Of a stretch of 56,755 bases of DNA, positions 1-7,705 are shown in pieces (positions within the stretch are counted from its first letter, which is position 1; each line of letters starts with the position of its first letter). Source of the DNA: an uncultured Fretibacterium sp. (GTDB lineage Bacteria > Synergistota > Synergistia > Synergistales > Aminobacteriaceae); the NCBI GenBank assembly GCA_937911045.1, contig CALEPX010000093.1, positions 1 through 56,755 of the forward strand, in the 5' to 3' direction. The translations under genes were made by a program, and so were the position numbers. Below the pieces are notes generated by a model. That model made no database searches and was not told where the DNA came from. It worked only from the letters and a program-made list of their open reading frames with translations.

Positions 1-53
1 TACGGCGACCACCGAGATCTACACTCTTTCTCTACACGACGCTCTTCCGATCT
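1..53 (+). other. Illumina P5/TruSeq adapter carried into the assembly
   Basis: The first 53 bases match the Illumina universal (P5) adapter from its sixth base to its end, with one mismatch at position 31 (T for C). The adapter ends with GCTCTTCCGATCT at 41-53. This is not biological sequence. A minus-strand reading through it gives the peptide tail GRASCRERV, a well-known adapter artefact. The real contig starts at base 54, inside a gene. Confidence 0.97.
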
Positions 54-802
54 TATCTAACGTTGCAGCGTGTTTGTATTTTCTCGTGACGTTGCATAAA
101 CTTGGAAATTCCAGCAGTCTTTCAGTTTCGATATTTGCGTGTTCACCCGAACGTGACGAAATAAAATCCATATTTTTCGTGGGAGTTCCTGCTGCGATAA
201 GCGTATTTTTATTCGATATGGCGTATATCGTGATTGACAAACTTGCTGCTGGTTACGGTGATATTCCGCTGGCTGCGATTGGGATTGTCTTGAAAGCTGA
301 GAGATTGCCGCTATGTATCGGGATCGGAATTTGTCAGGGAATGATGCCTTTAGCCGCGTATAATTACTCGGCGAAGAATTTTGCGAGAATGCGTGAAGTT
401 GTGAATTTTTCGAGATTAGCCGGAATTGTAATCGGAATTTTCAGCGTGATATTTTACGAGTTATTTGCGCCGTATATTATGCGAACTTTCATAGCAGATT
501 CAGAAACAGTTCGAATCGGCACAAATTTCCTGAGAGTTCGGGCGATTGCTACACCGTTTATGTTCTTGTGTTTTCATCCGGTGAATTTTTTTCAAGCTGT
601 GGGTTCTGGAGGACGCGCGCTATTTCTGGGTGTTGCGAGATGGGCGTTGTTTAACATTCCGATGCTGTTTATCCTGAACGCAATTTTCGGAATGTACGGA
701 ATCGTCTGGACTCAATCAATCGCGGATATTATGACGGTGATTCTGTCGGCGTATGTTTACGCGAAATTCTTGCACACACACGTTATGCAATCGGCAACGT
801 GA
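54..802 (+). CDS. MATE family efflux transporter, 3' part only
   Basis: C-terminal portion of a multidrug and toxic compound extrusion (MATE) transporter, an inner-membrane antiporter exporting drugs or metabolites in exchange for Na+ or H+. The frame is open from the adapter junction at 54, and the TTG at 74 is unlikely to be a true start. Typical second-half features are visible: an alternation of about six hydrophobic helices, a GVPAA stretch at the start of the repeat, QGMMPLAAYNYSA (the helix 7/8 motif region), and a late FFQAVGSG stretch. A full MATE protein is about 450 residues, so roughly the first 200 are missing. The last 20 bases overlap, tail to tail, the 3' end of the histidine kinase gene. 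Family assignment is firm; substrate is unknown. Confidence 0.85.
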
Positions 803-2165
803 TCCTGAAGCAGCTTCCAACGCCTTTCGTGCTTTCGACCGAAATATTTCCTCCGTGAGCCTCGACCGCAGCTTTCACGAGTGCCAGACCAACGCCCCGT
901 CCACCTGTGACTCTTGCGCGGGATTCGTCTGCCCGGTAAAATCTCTCGAATATGTTCGGCAAATCTTTCTCGGAGATTCCGATGCCAGTGTCGCGTATTT
1001 CGATTATTGCGCCGGATTTGTTTCGTGATAATTTCACGCTGACTTCGCCGTTTGGATTCGTGTAGCGTTGCGCATTTGATAGCAAATTGTCGATTACCTG
1101 GCGGAATTTCTCGCGGTCAATTTCGCAGAAAATCGCATTCTCAAGATTGCCGCGTAAATTTATTCCCGAACGTTCGAATAACGCCGTGAAAGAATCAATC
1201 GCTGTTTGCAAAAATTGTCGCATGTCAGTCCGTTCGAATTTCAGATTTATGACTTCGCCTTCAAGCCGCGCAAGATTCTCAACGTCCTCGATTAAGCTGC
1301 CAAGCCTTTCGATTTCGTTCACGCACAGATTTAATCTTTCGGGTGTAGCTTCCCAAACTCCGTCAGCAATCGCTTCGAGCTGAGTTCGCGTTACGGTCAA
1401 CGGTGTTCGCAACTCGTGAGCAATATCTGTCATTAATCTACGGCGCAAATTTTCCTGACCCGCAAGTGAACGTCCCAAATCTTCGACGCAGCGTGATAAA
1501 TCATCAAGTTCGATAATTCCGGATTCGATTTTTTCGCGCGAATCGTAATCGTAATTATCGTAATTATCATAATTTCCGTGACTGATTTGTTTCGTTCGTT
1601 CGATTGCCTTGATTACCGGACGGCTCAGACTTCCAGCGACGATGAATCCCAAGCCGCACGCAACGATTATCATGATGACTGCCCCGATTAACGTGTAGCG
1701 TGTCAAATACGAGACAAATTCACGTTCCAAACGTCCCGAGGGTTTGCGGAAATTCAGTTCGAGAAATCCGATTGTGCGATTGTAATGCTGATTTTTGAGC
1801 GCGAATTTCAGAATTTGCGTATTATTCTCCGGATTGATTCTGGAATTGCGATTATGTGTTCGTGGCTTGAGCGTGTAGATTTCGCTGCCGGACGCGTCCA
1901 ACAAAGTTATAATCATTCCTCCCCATGGCGGTGTCGGGCGCAAAATATACCGGATACGTTCGTGATCCCATTTTCCTTCTTCGTTATAGAGCGCGATTAA
2001 CGAATCTTTCAGCGCGTCCAGATCGTCCTGAAATCTCTGCTCCTGATAGGTTCTCAGCGTTCGCAAACTGAACCAGGCTCCGACTGCTGGCACAACAATT
2101 CCGCACAGAAACGCCAGCATTACGTATAACGCTAAAAAATGTGTTCTGAGTGATCGTTTTTTCAT
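783..2165 (-). CDS. Sensor histidine kinase (HAMP, HisKA, HATPase), BaeS/CpxA-like
   Basis: Membrane sensor kinase of a two-component system. The 460 residues show an N-terminal transmembrane helix (about 10-32), a periplasmic sensor of about 120 residues, a second helix (about 155-180), a HAMP segment, the phosphoacceptor H-box DIAHELRTPL with its His near residue 248, and a C-terminal ATPase with N-box (DNLLSNAQRYT), G1 (DTGIGI), F (FERFYR) and G2 (GGRGVGLALV) motifs. The HAMP/linker region contains a run of Asn-Tyr-Asp repeats encoded by a short DNA repeat. It lies 40 bases downstream of the response regulator gene on the same strand, so the pair is probably co-transcribed. The ligand is unknown; the divergent CpxP/Spy-like gene suggests envelope stress. 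Confidence 0.93.
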   Translation of the reverse strand: MKKRSLRTHFLALYVMLAFLCGIVVPAVGAWFSLRTLRTYQEQRFQDDLDALKDSLIALYNEEGKWDHERIRYILRPTPPWGGMIITLLDASGSEIYTLKPRTHNRNSRINPENNTQILKFALKNQHYNRTIGFLELNFRKPSGRLEREFVSYLTRYTLIGAVIMIIVACGLGFIVAGSLSRPVIKAIERTKQISHGNYDNYDNYDYDSREKIESGIIELDDLSRCVEDLGRSLAGQENLRRRLMTDIAHELRTPLTVTRTQLEAIADGVWEATPERLNLCVNEIERLGSLIEDVENLARLEGEVINLKFERTDMRQFLQTAIDSFTALFERSGINLRGNLENAIFCEIDREKFRQVIDNLLSNAQRYTNPNGEVSVKLSRNKSGAIIEIRDTGIGISEKDLPNIFERFYRADESRARVTGGRGVGLALVKAAVEAHGGNISVESTKGVGSCFRITLPIA

Positions 2166-2205
2166 GCTCGAATTATGCGCTCAATTTGTGTAAATAATTT
2201 GTGAA

Positions 2206-2901
2206 TCACGAGTCCAATCTGTAGCCGAAGCCGTGAACTGTGGAAATCCAGCCGTTTTCGTGACCGGGTTCGGCGAGTTTTTTTCGCAAGTTCTTGATAT
2301 ACGTGTCAACGGTTCTGTCAAAGCCCTCGTAATCATCGCCCAATGCAGACCGGATAATTTCCTCGCGTGACCAAGTTCTAATCGGTCGTGAAGCAAGTGT
2401 CGAGAAAATCAGAAATTCGCTTTTTGTGACCTGAACTGGTGCGCCATCTTTGCGGATTTCTACGCGTTCTGAATCGATTTCTACACGTCCGTCACAGCAA
2501 GTCGTACTCGTGAAATTTTTTCGGACGCTGCCAGAATTTTGCATCCTGAGTTGCGCGCGTATTCTCGCCATCAGAACTCTCGGGCTGAACGGTTTCGTCA
2601 CGTAATCATTCGCTCCGGAATCAAGACCTTCGACGACATCGCTTTCACCGCTTCGAGCCGTGAGCATAATTATCGGCACGGTGGAATTTGTCTCACGGAT
2701 TCGCCTGCAAATTTCCTGACCGCTGATTTTCGGCAGCATCAAGTCCAAAACGATCAAGTCGAAATTTCCGGATTCAGCGTCCCAGATTTCAAGAGCTTGT
2801 TCGCCGTCGTAAGCGCAAACGGGTTCGTATTTTTCACGCGCAATGTACGCAGCAATCGCATCAGAAATTAATCTCTCATCTTCTACTATTAAAATTCGCA
2901 T
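2206..2901 (-). CDS. OmpR/PhoB-family response regulator
   Basis: DNA-binding response regulator, partner of the downstream histidine kinase. The receiver domain (about 1-120) has the acidic pair E7/D8, phosphoacceptor D53 in VLDLMLP, the conserved Thr in MLTARS and Lys in VTKPFSP. The C-terminal winged-helix domain (about 135-231) contains the recognition-helix signature RTVDTYIKNLRKKL and ends with the usual VHGFGYRL hairpin. The length of 231 aa is normal. The ATG at 2901 is preceded by an AGGAGG ribosome site. It is transcribed away from the small exported protein gene at 3050, and the 148-base gap between them is the likely control region. Confidence 0.95.
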   Translation of the reverse strand: MRILIVEDERLISDAIAAYIAREKYEPVCAYDGEQALEIWDAESGNFDLIVLDLMLPKISGQEICRRIRETNSTVPIIMLTARSGESDVVEGLDSGANDYVTKPFSPRVLMARIRAQLRMQNSGSVRKNFTSTTCCDGRVEIDSERVEIRKDGAPVQVTKSEFLIFSTLASRPIRTWSREEIIRSALGDDYEGFDRTVDTYIKNLRKKLAEPGHENGWISTVHGFGYRLDS

Positions 2902-2979
2902 TCACAAATTGCCTCCTGAAAAATTTTCACGTAATATTCGCAATAATTTCACGCGAAATTCATATTTAATTGCTATTCT

Positions 2980-3012
2980 ATCAGCATTCAATCAGGTTTA
3001 GCGTTTAATCAG
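2980..3012. promoter_or_regulatory. Candidate operator: three ATCAG repeats between regulator and Spy-like gene
   Basis: The divergent intergenic region (2902-3049) carries three direct copies of ATCAG at 2980, 2991 and 3008. The first two are spaced by 11 bases, about one helical turn, as is common for OmpR-family regulators. They lie just upstream of the small exported protein gene. Binding by the neighbouring regulator is inference, and no strong sigma-70 hexamer pair was recognised here. Confidence 0.25.
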
Positions 3013-3049
3013 ATTGAAGCAAAATTCGAAACGAAAGGTGTTAATCATC

Positions 3050-3496
3050 ATGAAAAAAGCATTAGTATTATTAGTAGTCGTAAGTGTTGTAGTGTGTTCG
3101 TGTTCGTTGGCATTTGCCGGAGGACGCAGAGGTTTTAGACCGGATTTTTGCCCGGAATTTCCCCGCGGATTTGAAGCTCAGGATTTCCATGGCAGACAGC
3201 CAAGACCGGAAATGCGTTGCGGAGACAGAGACGGCTTCGGAAGATTCAACGGATTTGCGCGAGAGATTCCCGACGAGATTAAGGCGAAATTTGCTGAAAT
3301 TCGGAAAATGCGAATCGATCTGGACATGCTCTTATCAGCAAAAGAACTCAACAAAGCTCAGGCTCTTGAAAAATTCGAGGCAATCCAGAAACTTGAGAAC
3401 GAAATCGAGACTTGGCGCTTCGTAGAAAGACTTGAGAAACTCGCGAAGTTCCAGGAATTGCAAAAAACACCAGATAAACCACAAGACGCGAAATAA
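3050..3496 (+). CDS. Small exported CpxP/Spy-like protein
   Basis: A 148-residue exported protein. The N-terminus is a clear signal peptide (Met-Lys-Lys, hydrophobic core) with a probable signal peptidase I site after LAFA. The next 55 residues are rich in Gly, Arg, Phe and Pro with three Cys. The C-terminal 75 residues are a charged, Leu-containing, presumably helical segment beginning around the EIPDEIKAKF stretch, with recurring Lys-Leu-Glu patterns. This resembles periplasmic Spy/CpxP/ZraP-type chaperones in size and helical character, but no diagnostic motif was confirmed. The start was taken at the ATG at 3050, preceded by GAAAGGTG; an upstream TTG in frame would spoil the signal peptide. 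Placement back to back with a two-component system mirrors cpxP beside cpxRA. A hairpin terminator follows. Confidence 0.6.
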   Translation: MKKALVLLVVVSVVVCSCSLAFAGGRRGFRPDFCPEFPRGFEAQDFHGRQPRPEMRCGDRDGFGRFNGFAREIPDEIKAKFAEIRKMRIDLDMLLSAKELNKAQALEKFEAIQKLENEIETWRFVERLEKLAKFQELQKTPDKPQDAK

Positions 3497-3532
3497 TAAC
3501 GCAGACTTCAAAAACTTCTTGCAAATCACAAA

Positions 3533-3573
3533 TTCTCCTGAATTATTGCAAAAATAGTTCGGGGGAATTTTTT
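3533..3573 (+). terminator. Rho-independent terminator after the Spy-like gene
   Basis: A 10-bp stem, TTCTCCTGAA (3533-3542) with TTCGGGGGAA (3558-3567), including two G-U pairs, a 15-base loop and a run of six T immediately after. It separates the small exported protein gene from rpoZ. Confidence 0.8.
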
Positions 3574-3633
3574 ATGCTAGAATAAATAGCTTATGAATTT
3601 TTGCGAATTAATGCGAAGGGAGTTAGATTAGTC

Positions 3634-3843
3634 GTGAAATTTTATGACCTTGAATGGCTGTCCGAAAAACTCGGAACGGATAACAAGTACAAAATCACAG
3701 CCGAAATTGCTGCGAAAGCTCGTCAGGAAAGTGAAGAAATTTCGATTCTTGACAAGAATACCCCAAACGAACGATACATCTCGAACGTTTTGCTCGAAGT
3801 CGAACAGGGCACGGATATATTATCAAATCTGCTGAATGTCTAA
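3634..3843 (+). CDS. rpoZ: RNA polymerase omega subunit
   Basis: A protein of 69 residues when started at GTG 3634, which follows an AAGGGAG ribosome site; an earlier in-frame ATT/TTG region is less likely. Omega is the small subunit that helps assemble the beta' subunit of RNA polymerase. The KYKITAEIAAKARQ stretch matches the conserved helix of omega proteins (normally ...VLVAAKRARQ), and a following Glu-rich strand and C-terminal helix fit. The gene overlaps coaBC by 8 bases. The order rpoZ-coaBC-priA is widely conserved in bacteria and strengthens a call that would be weak from sequence alone. Confidence 0.75.
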   Translation: MKFYDLEWLSEKLGTDNKYKITAEIAAKARQESEEISILDKNTPNERYISNVLLEVEQGTDILSNLLNV

Positions 3844-5074
3844 TTCTAATCTGAAAATTTTTCAAAATCGCAGGGTTCTTCTGGGCATAACCGGAGGAAT
3901 CGCTGCGTATAAAATCCCGAATCTGGTTAGATTGCTGCGAAAATCTGACGTGAATCTCGAAATAATTCTCACGCGGGCTGCCGAAAAATTCGTGACACCG
4001 TTGGCATTATCGACGCTCTCCGGGAAAAAAATCTGGCGCGACGATGATTTTCTGGATCACGATTCAGGCTTCAAGATTCCGCACGTGAATTTGGCTCATG
4101 ATTGCGAAATTATCGTGATAGCTCCGTGCAGTGCGAACATGATTGCGAAAATTGCTCACGGATTCGCTGATGATTTGCTGAGTGCTGCGGTTTTGGCGAA
4201 GAATGATAATTCACACGTGATGATTTTCCCGGCTATGAACGAGAACATGTACGAAAATATTGCGACACGTGAGAATTTGCGCATATTATCGGACAGAGGC
4301 TTCGTGATAATTGACCCGGAATTTGGCGAATTAGCGTGCGGAGTTTCGGGAAAAGGTCGAATGCCCGAACCCGCAGAAATTTTCCAGGAGATTTGCAGAG
4401 CGTTACACACGAATCACAAATTGCTGGGGAAACGCGTTCTTGTTACGGCTGGAGCTACTCAGGAATTTATCGATCCGGTGCGGTTCATTTCTAATCCGAG
4501 TTCCGGCAAAATGGGCGTTGCGTTCGGACGTGCGGCGTGGTTAATGGGCGCGGACGTGAAAATAATTTTGGGCGCGGCGAATCATGACTTGGATCTGTAC
4601 GGATTGAAAGTTCAGCGAATTGTCAGTGCGTTGGAAATGCTCGAAGCTGTTACGTGTGAACTCGAAAATTATGATTACATCGTGAAAGCTGCTGCTGTCG
4701 GTGATTATCGTGCGCGTGAAATCTCAAATCGCAAAATTAAGCGGCAAAATCGTGAAGTCATGAATCTGGAATTAATTCAGAATCCGGATATTGCTGCTGA
4801 AATCGGCAAACGTAAACGCGAAGATCAGATTCTAATCGGCTTTGCTGCTGAGACGGACGATCTGCGAAAAAATGCTCGCGAGAAATTGCTGCGGAAAAAT
4901 CTGGATTATATTCTTGTGAACGATGTCAGTGCGAAAGATTCCGGTTTTGCAGTTGACACGAACACGCTGCGATTAATTGCGAAAAATCCTGATACGCCCG
5001 AGAAAATATTTGCCGGATTCAAGGACGCGATTAGCCTCGAAATCTGGGATTACTTGACGGAAATTGCTGATTAA
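3836..5074 (+). CDS. coaBC: Bifunctional phosphopantothenoylcysteine decarboxylase/synthetase
   Basis: Coenzyme A biosynthesis enzyme carrying out two consecutive steps: CoaB joins 4'-phosphopantothenate and cysteine using CTP, and CoaC decarboxylates the product to 4'-phosphopantetheine with FMN. The N-terminal flavoprotein half (about 1-180) has GGIAAYK, the catalytic-His segment HVNLAHD, the PAMNENMY substrate clamp and a Cys-containing flap (ACGVSGKGRMPEP). The C-terminal half begins near GKRVLVTAGATQE and contains NPSSGKMG, AAVGDYR and KIKR. The length of 412 residues is typical. It overlaps rpoZ at its start and priA at its end, so the three genes are translationally linked. Confidence 0.96.
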   Translation: MSNSNLKIFQNRRVLLGITGGIAAYKIPNLVRLLRKSDVNLEIILTRAAEKFVTPLALSTLSGKKIWRDDDFLDHDSGFKIPHVNLAHDCEIIVIAPCSANMIAKIAHGFADDLLSAAVLAKNDNSHVMIFPAMNENMYENIATRENLRILSDRGFVIIDPEFGELACGVSGKGRMPEPAEIFQEICRALHTNHKLLGKRVLVTAGATQEFIDPVRFISNPSSGKMGVAFGRAAWLMGADVKIILGAANHDLDLYGLKVQRIVSALEMLEAVTCELENYDYIVKAAAVGDYRAREISNRKIKRQNREVMNLELIQNPDIAAEIGKRKREDQILIGFAAETDDLRKNAREKLLRKNLDYILVNDVSAKDSGFAVDTNTLRLIAKNPDTPEKIFAGFKDAISLEIWDYLTEIAD

Positions 5075-6842
5075 AGTTACGCTTCTGAGACCGTGGTGGG
5101 AGCCTCTGATTTACGATTACGATTGCGATTCGCATTCTGTGCCGGAAAATGGCGCGCGAGTTCTTGTTCCGTTGGGCACAGCTAATGCTAAGTGCGTTGG
5201 CTTTGTGAATGATGATTCGCGGCAAAAGATTCTTCCGGAGAATGTCACGCTGAAAAATATCACGCAAGTTCTTGACGATGGCAAACGTGTTATCCCATCG
5301 GATTTGTGGGAGCTGGCGTTGTGGCTGGGGAAAGTTTATCTGTGCGGAACGGGGTTGGCGTTGAAAATGATTCTGCCCGAGAAATTTCTGGCTGGTGAAA
5401 AACTTGTTGCGAATCCGGAAGTTGCTGCGAGTAAAAATTTTCGTGAGCGCGATTTTTTCTGCCCGAATGATTCTGAACGCGAGAAATTCTTGATTCAGGA
5501 GCTGGCTTCTGGGAGAGTGTTGCTGCTATTCGCCCTGAAAGATTCTGCGAGTGATTTTTACGCACGATTGCCCGAGAATTTGCGCGATGAAGCGATATTG
5601 CTGAAACCCGAGACCGGCAAGAAATCCTGGGAAAACTGGCAGCGAATTTACGCCGGAGAATTTCGGATTGTGATTGGCTCTCAATCAGCAGTTTTTGCAC
5701 CGTTCAGACCCGAGAAAATAATCGTTGAGGACGAAGCTAACCCAGCGTATTTTTTCCAGCGCAAACCCAGAGCTTCAGCCCGGACTTTGGCAGGCAAACG
5801 CGCATTGTTACTTGGCTGCGAATTTGTTTTGACCGGACGAATGCCCTCACTGAAGACTTACTCGCGAAAATATTTCGGCAAAAATCCGGCTTCACACTCG
5901 CAAAAATATTTACCCGAACGCAAATTTTTCGTGACGGTTGATTCGAGCTATTCGTTCAAAGAATCCGAACGCGGAATCGATGGCGAAATTCTGTTGACGT
6001 ACTCGTTGCTTGAGCGCACAAATCGTGAACTTGCGGTTGGTCGTCATGTGCTGTGGATTTGGGACAGAATCGGCGAGGCTGGCGAAATTTTCTGTGAACG
6101 TTGCGGTGTGAGTTTGACCTGCGAATTTTGCGGCGGAATTTTGCGGAGTGTGAATGGCGCGTTGAAGTGCGTGAGCTGCGGCAAGAAACGCGAATTTCCG
6201 GATAAGTGCGAACATTGCGGCAGTGAGTTTCTTTTGGGGAAGCGTCCCGGACTTGAAGCTTTACTGAAGATTGCCGCGAAATATTTCGACAACGTGAAAT
6301 TATTCTCCGGAAGAAAACTCGCGCTGTCAAAACCCTGCGTAATTTTGGGAACGAGTGCGCTGCTGAGATTTTGTGATTCGCATTCGATCGGCATGATTGC
6401 GTGGCTGAATCTTGATGACGAGTTGCGGCGTTGGGGCTATGATACGCGTGTGAATATTTTCCGGATGATTTGGGACTCGTACTGGCGCGCAAGGAATTGT
6501 GAGCGAACTGTGCTGATACAATCTCGCGGAAAAAACCTGAATTTTGCGTCGGAAATTTTGCGAGGCTACGGGAAATTTCTGGAGGACGAGCTGTCTACAC
6601 GTTCGGAATTATCTCTGCCGCCGTTTGGAATTTCAGTTGAGATGCTGGTGAATGATGCGAATCAGCGTGAGATTATCTCGCGGGAATTTGCGGATTTCGG
6701 AGTACTCGCGATGGATAATGCGGACGGCAAATTAACGGTCGAAGCGAAAGATTTGTCAGTTGTGCGCAGAGTTCTGGAGAAATTTTTCACGATGTCGGAA
6801 TTTGCGAAGAGCATTCAAATTTCGGAAATTCGCGCCGAATGA
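5064..6842 (+). CDS. priA: PriA-like primosomal protein N', helicase motifs degenerate
   Basis: PriA restarts collapsed replication forks by binding branched DNA and loading DnaB. The N-terminal 3'-end DNA-binding domain (about 1-100), the zinc-binding Cys cluster (CERCGVSLTCEFC, then CVSCGKK and CEHCG, about residues 343-390) and the C-terminal domain are recognisable. The helicase core is not normal. Where GVTGSGKTE (Walker A) should be, around residues 138-150, the sequence reads LASGRVLLLFALKDS, and the DEEH box is VEDEAN. The VIGSQSAVFAPF segment is retained. At 592 aa it is shorter than most PriA (about 730). ATPase-less PriA-like proteins are known in Actinobacteria, so this may be a helicase-dead loader. 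It starts at TTG 5064 inside coaBC. Confidence 0.85.
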   Translation: MLIKVTLLRPWWEPLIYDYDCDSHSVPENGARVLVPLGTANAKCVGFVNDDSRQKILPENVTLKNITQVLDDGKRVIPSDLWELALWLGKVYLCGTGLALKMILPEKFLAGEKLVANPEVAASKNFRERDFFCPNDSEREKFLIQELASGRVLLLFALKDSASDFYARLPENLRDEAILLKPETGKKSWENWQRIYAGEFRIVIGSQSAVFAPFRPEKIIVEDEANPAYFFQRKPRASARTLAGKRALLLGCEFVLTGRMPSLKTYSRKYFGKNPASHSQKYLPERKFFVTVDSSYSFKESERGIDGEILLTYSLLERTNRELAVGRHVLWIWDRIGEAGEIFCERCGVSLTCEFCGGILRSVNGALKCVSCGKKREFPDKCEHCGSEFLLGKRPGLEALLKIAAKYFDNVKLFSGRKLALSKPCVILGTSALLRFCDSHSIGMIAWLNLDDELRRWGYDTRVNIFRMIWDSYWRARNCERTVLIQSRGKNLNFASEILRGYGKFLEDELSTRSELSLPPFGISVEMLVNDANQREIISREFADFGVLAMDNADGKLTVEAKDLSVVRRVLEKFFTMSEFAKSIQISEIRAE

Positions 6843-6875
6843 TGTAATATAATTCTCACAAAGGAGGTGTCTATC

Positions 6876-7139
6876 ATGATAAGTCTGAACAGTTATGATT
6901 CATTGGGAACTAGCGGCTTGAACATGATGCAGTCGTCACTGAATGCCGCAAACGCTGCCGGTGCAAAAATCGCCGAGAGTGGTGCTGACCCGATGAGTAT
7001 TGCTGCTGCGTCGATGGATTTAAGTCAGGCGAAAGTTCAGATGGCTGTCGGAGCGTTTCTTGTGAAATCTCAGAACGAACTGATGGAAACGTCGCTGCAA
7101 ATTTTCGGTATCGGCACGAAACACAGCGGCTTATATTAG
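6876..7139 (+). CDS. Small conserved-looking protein, possibly motility-related (unknown)
   Basis: An 87-residue protein from an ATG at 6876 with a near-perfect AAGGAGGTG ribosome site seven bases upstream, and followed at once by a terminator, so it is probably a well-expressed single gene. It has no signal peptide and no transmembrane helix. It is rich in Ala, Ser and Met. The segment SMDLSQAKVQMAVGAFLVK resembles the small YjfB-type putative motility proteins and, more loosely, the C-terminal helices of flagellar rod proteins. No flagellar genes occur in the window. The function is not established and these resemblances are weak. Confidence 0.55.
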   Translation: MISLNSYDSLGTSGLNMMQSSLNAANAAGAKIAESGADPMSIAAASMDLSQAKVQMAVGAFLVKSQNELMETSLQIFGIGTKHSGLY

Positions 7140-7156
7140 CAGCTTTCGAAAAAATG

Positions 7157-7188
7157 CCCCCGAGTGAAATATCTCAGGGGTGTTTTTT
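7157..7188 (+). terminator. Rho-independent terminator
   Basis: Stem CCCC-GAG against CTC-(A)-GGGG (7158-7180, one bulged base) followed by TG and six T at 7183-7188. It lies 18 bases after the stop of the small protein gene and just before the converging end of the minus-strand operon. Confidence 0.75.
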
Positions 7189-7705
7189 ATTCGGAATTTG
7201 CTTCGGAATCTGATTCTGATTCTGATTCTGATTCGGCTTCGAGTTCAAATTCTGGTTTCTTGAGTACGAGTGAATCAAGAATTGCGCCAACGTCATCGGA
7301 ATCAGAATCTGATTGAGATTCGTATTCTGGATCGCTTGTGATCACGAACATGCAATATTTCTCGTCATCAGCCGTGAAGATTACGCTGGAGTTTTCGAAC
7401 GTGAATGTGTAATCGCCATCTTCGTCGAGTTCGGGCTGAGTGCCTTGGTGGGATTGCGAGAAATTTTGCGCGATTGTTTCGAGAGAATCTTCGCCGAGTT
7501 CTGAGATCGTAATCCTGATTGAAGCCGAGTGATTGTCCGCGATTATTTCGACAGTAGAATCGTTTTGAAACGCGTGCCAATTTGCCGGGATATTTACGCT
7601 CAAGTTCTCAAATTCCATAATTTCCCCTGAAGCTGTAGCCGTAAAGAAGAATATTGCTAATATCACCAGAAATTTTCGGATTCGGATTCGGATTTTGCTA
7701 ATCAT
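7187..7705 (-). CDS. Small exported protein of unknown function with acidic repeat tail
   Basis: A 172-residue protein with a basic N-terminus (MISKIRIRIRK), a hydrophobic core and a probable cleavage after ATASG, so exported. The body looks like a single small alpha/beta domain with the NIPANWHAFQND stretch, similar in style to the PsbP/DUF1795-like folds of small lipoproteins, but I do not recognise a family with certainty. The C-terminus is a run of alternating Glu/Asp and Ser encoded by a TGATTC-type repeat. The ATG overlaps the larC stop (ATGA), so it is the last gene of the proS-comB-larC run and is translationally coupled to larC. Confidence 0.6.
   Translation of the reverse strand: MISKIRIRIRKFLVILAIFFFTATASGEIMEFENLSVNIPANWHAFQNDSTVEIIADNHSASIRITISELGEDSLETIAQNFSQSHQGTQPELDEDGDYTFTFENSSVIFTADDEKYCMFVITSDPEYESQSDSDSDDVGAILDSLVLKKPEFELEAESESESESDSEANSE

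Noticed and set aside
19..240. 73-residue minus-strand ORF at the contig start
   Set aside because: It reads through the adapter and ends in the GRASCRERV artefact; the real gene is on the other strand.
3050..3120. Lipoprotein signal in the Spy-like protein (Cys-Ser-Cys)
   Set aside because: The residues before the Cys do not fit a lipobox; an AFA signal peptidase I site fits better.
5956..6492. 178-residue minus-strand ORF
   Set aside because: Antisense to priA with Arg/Ser/His bias; no homology sense.
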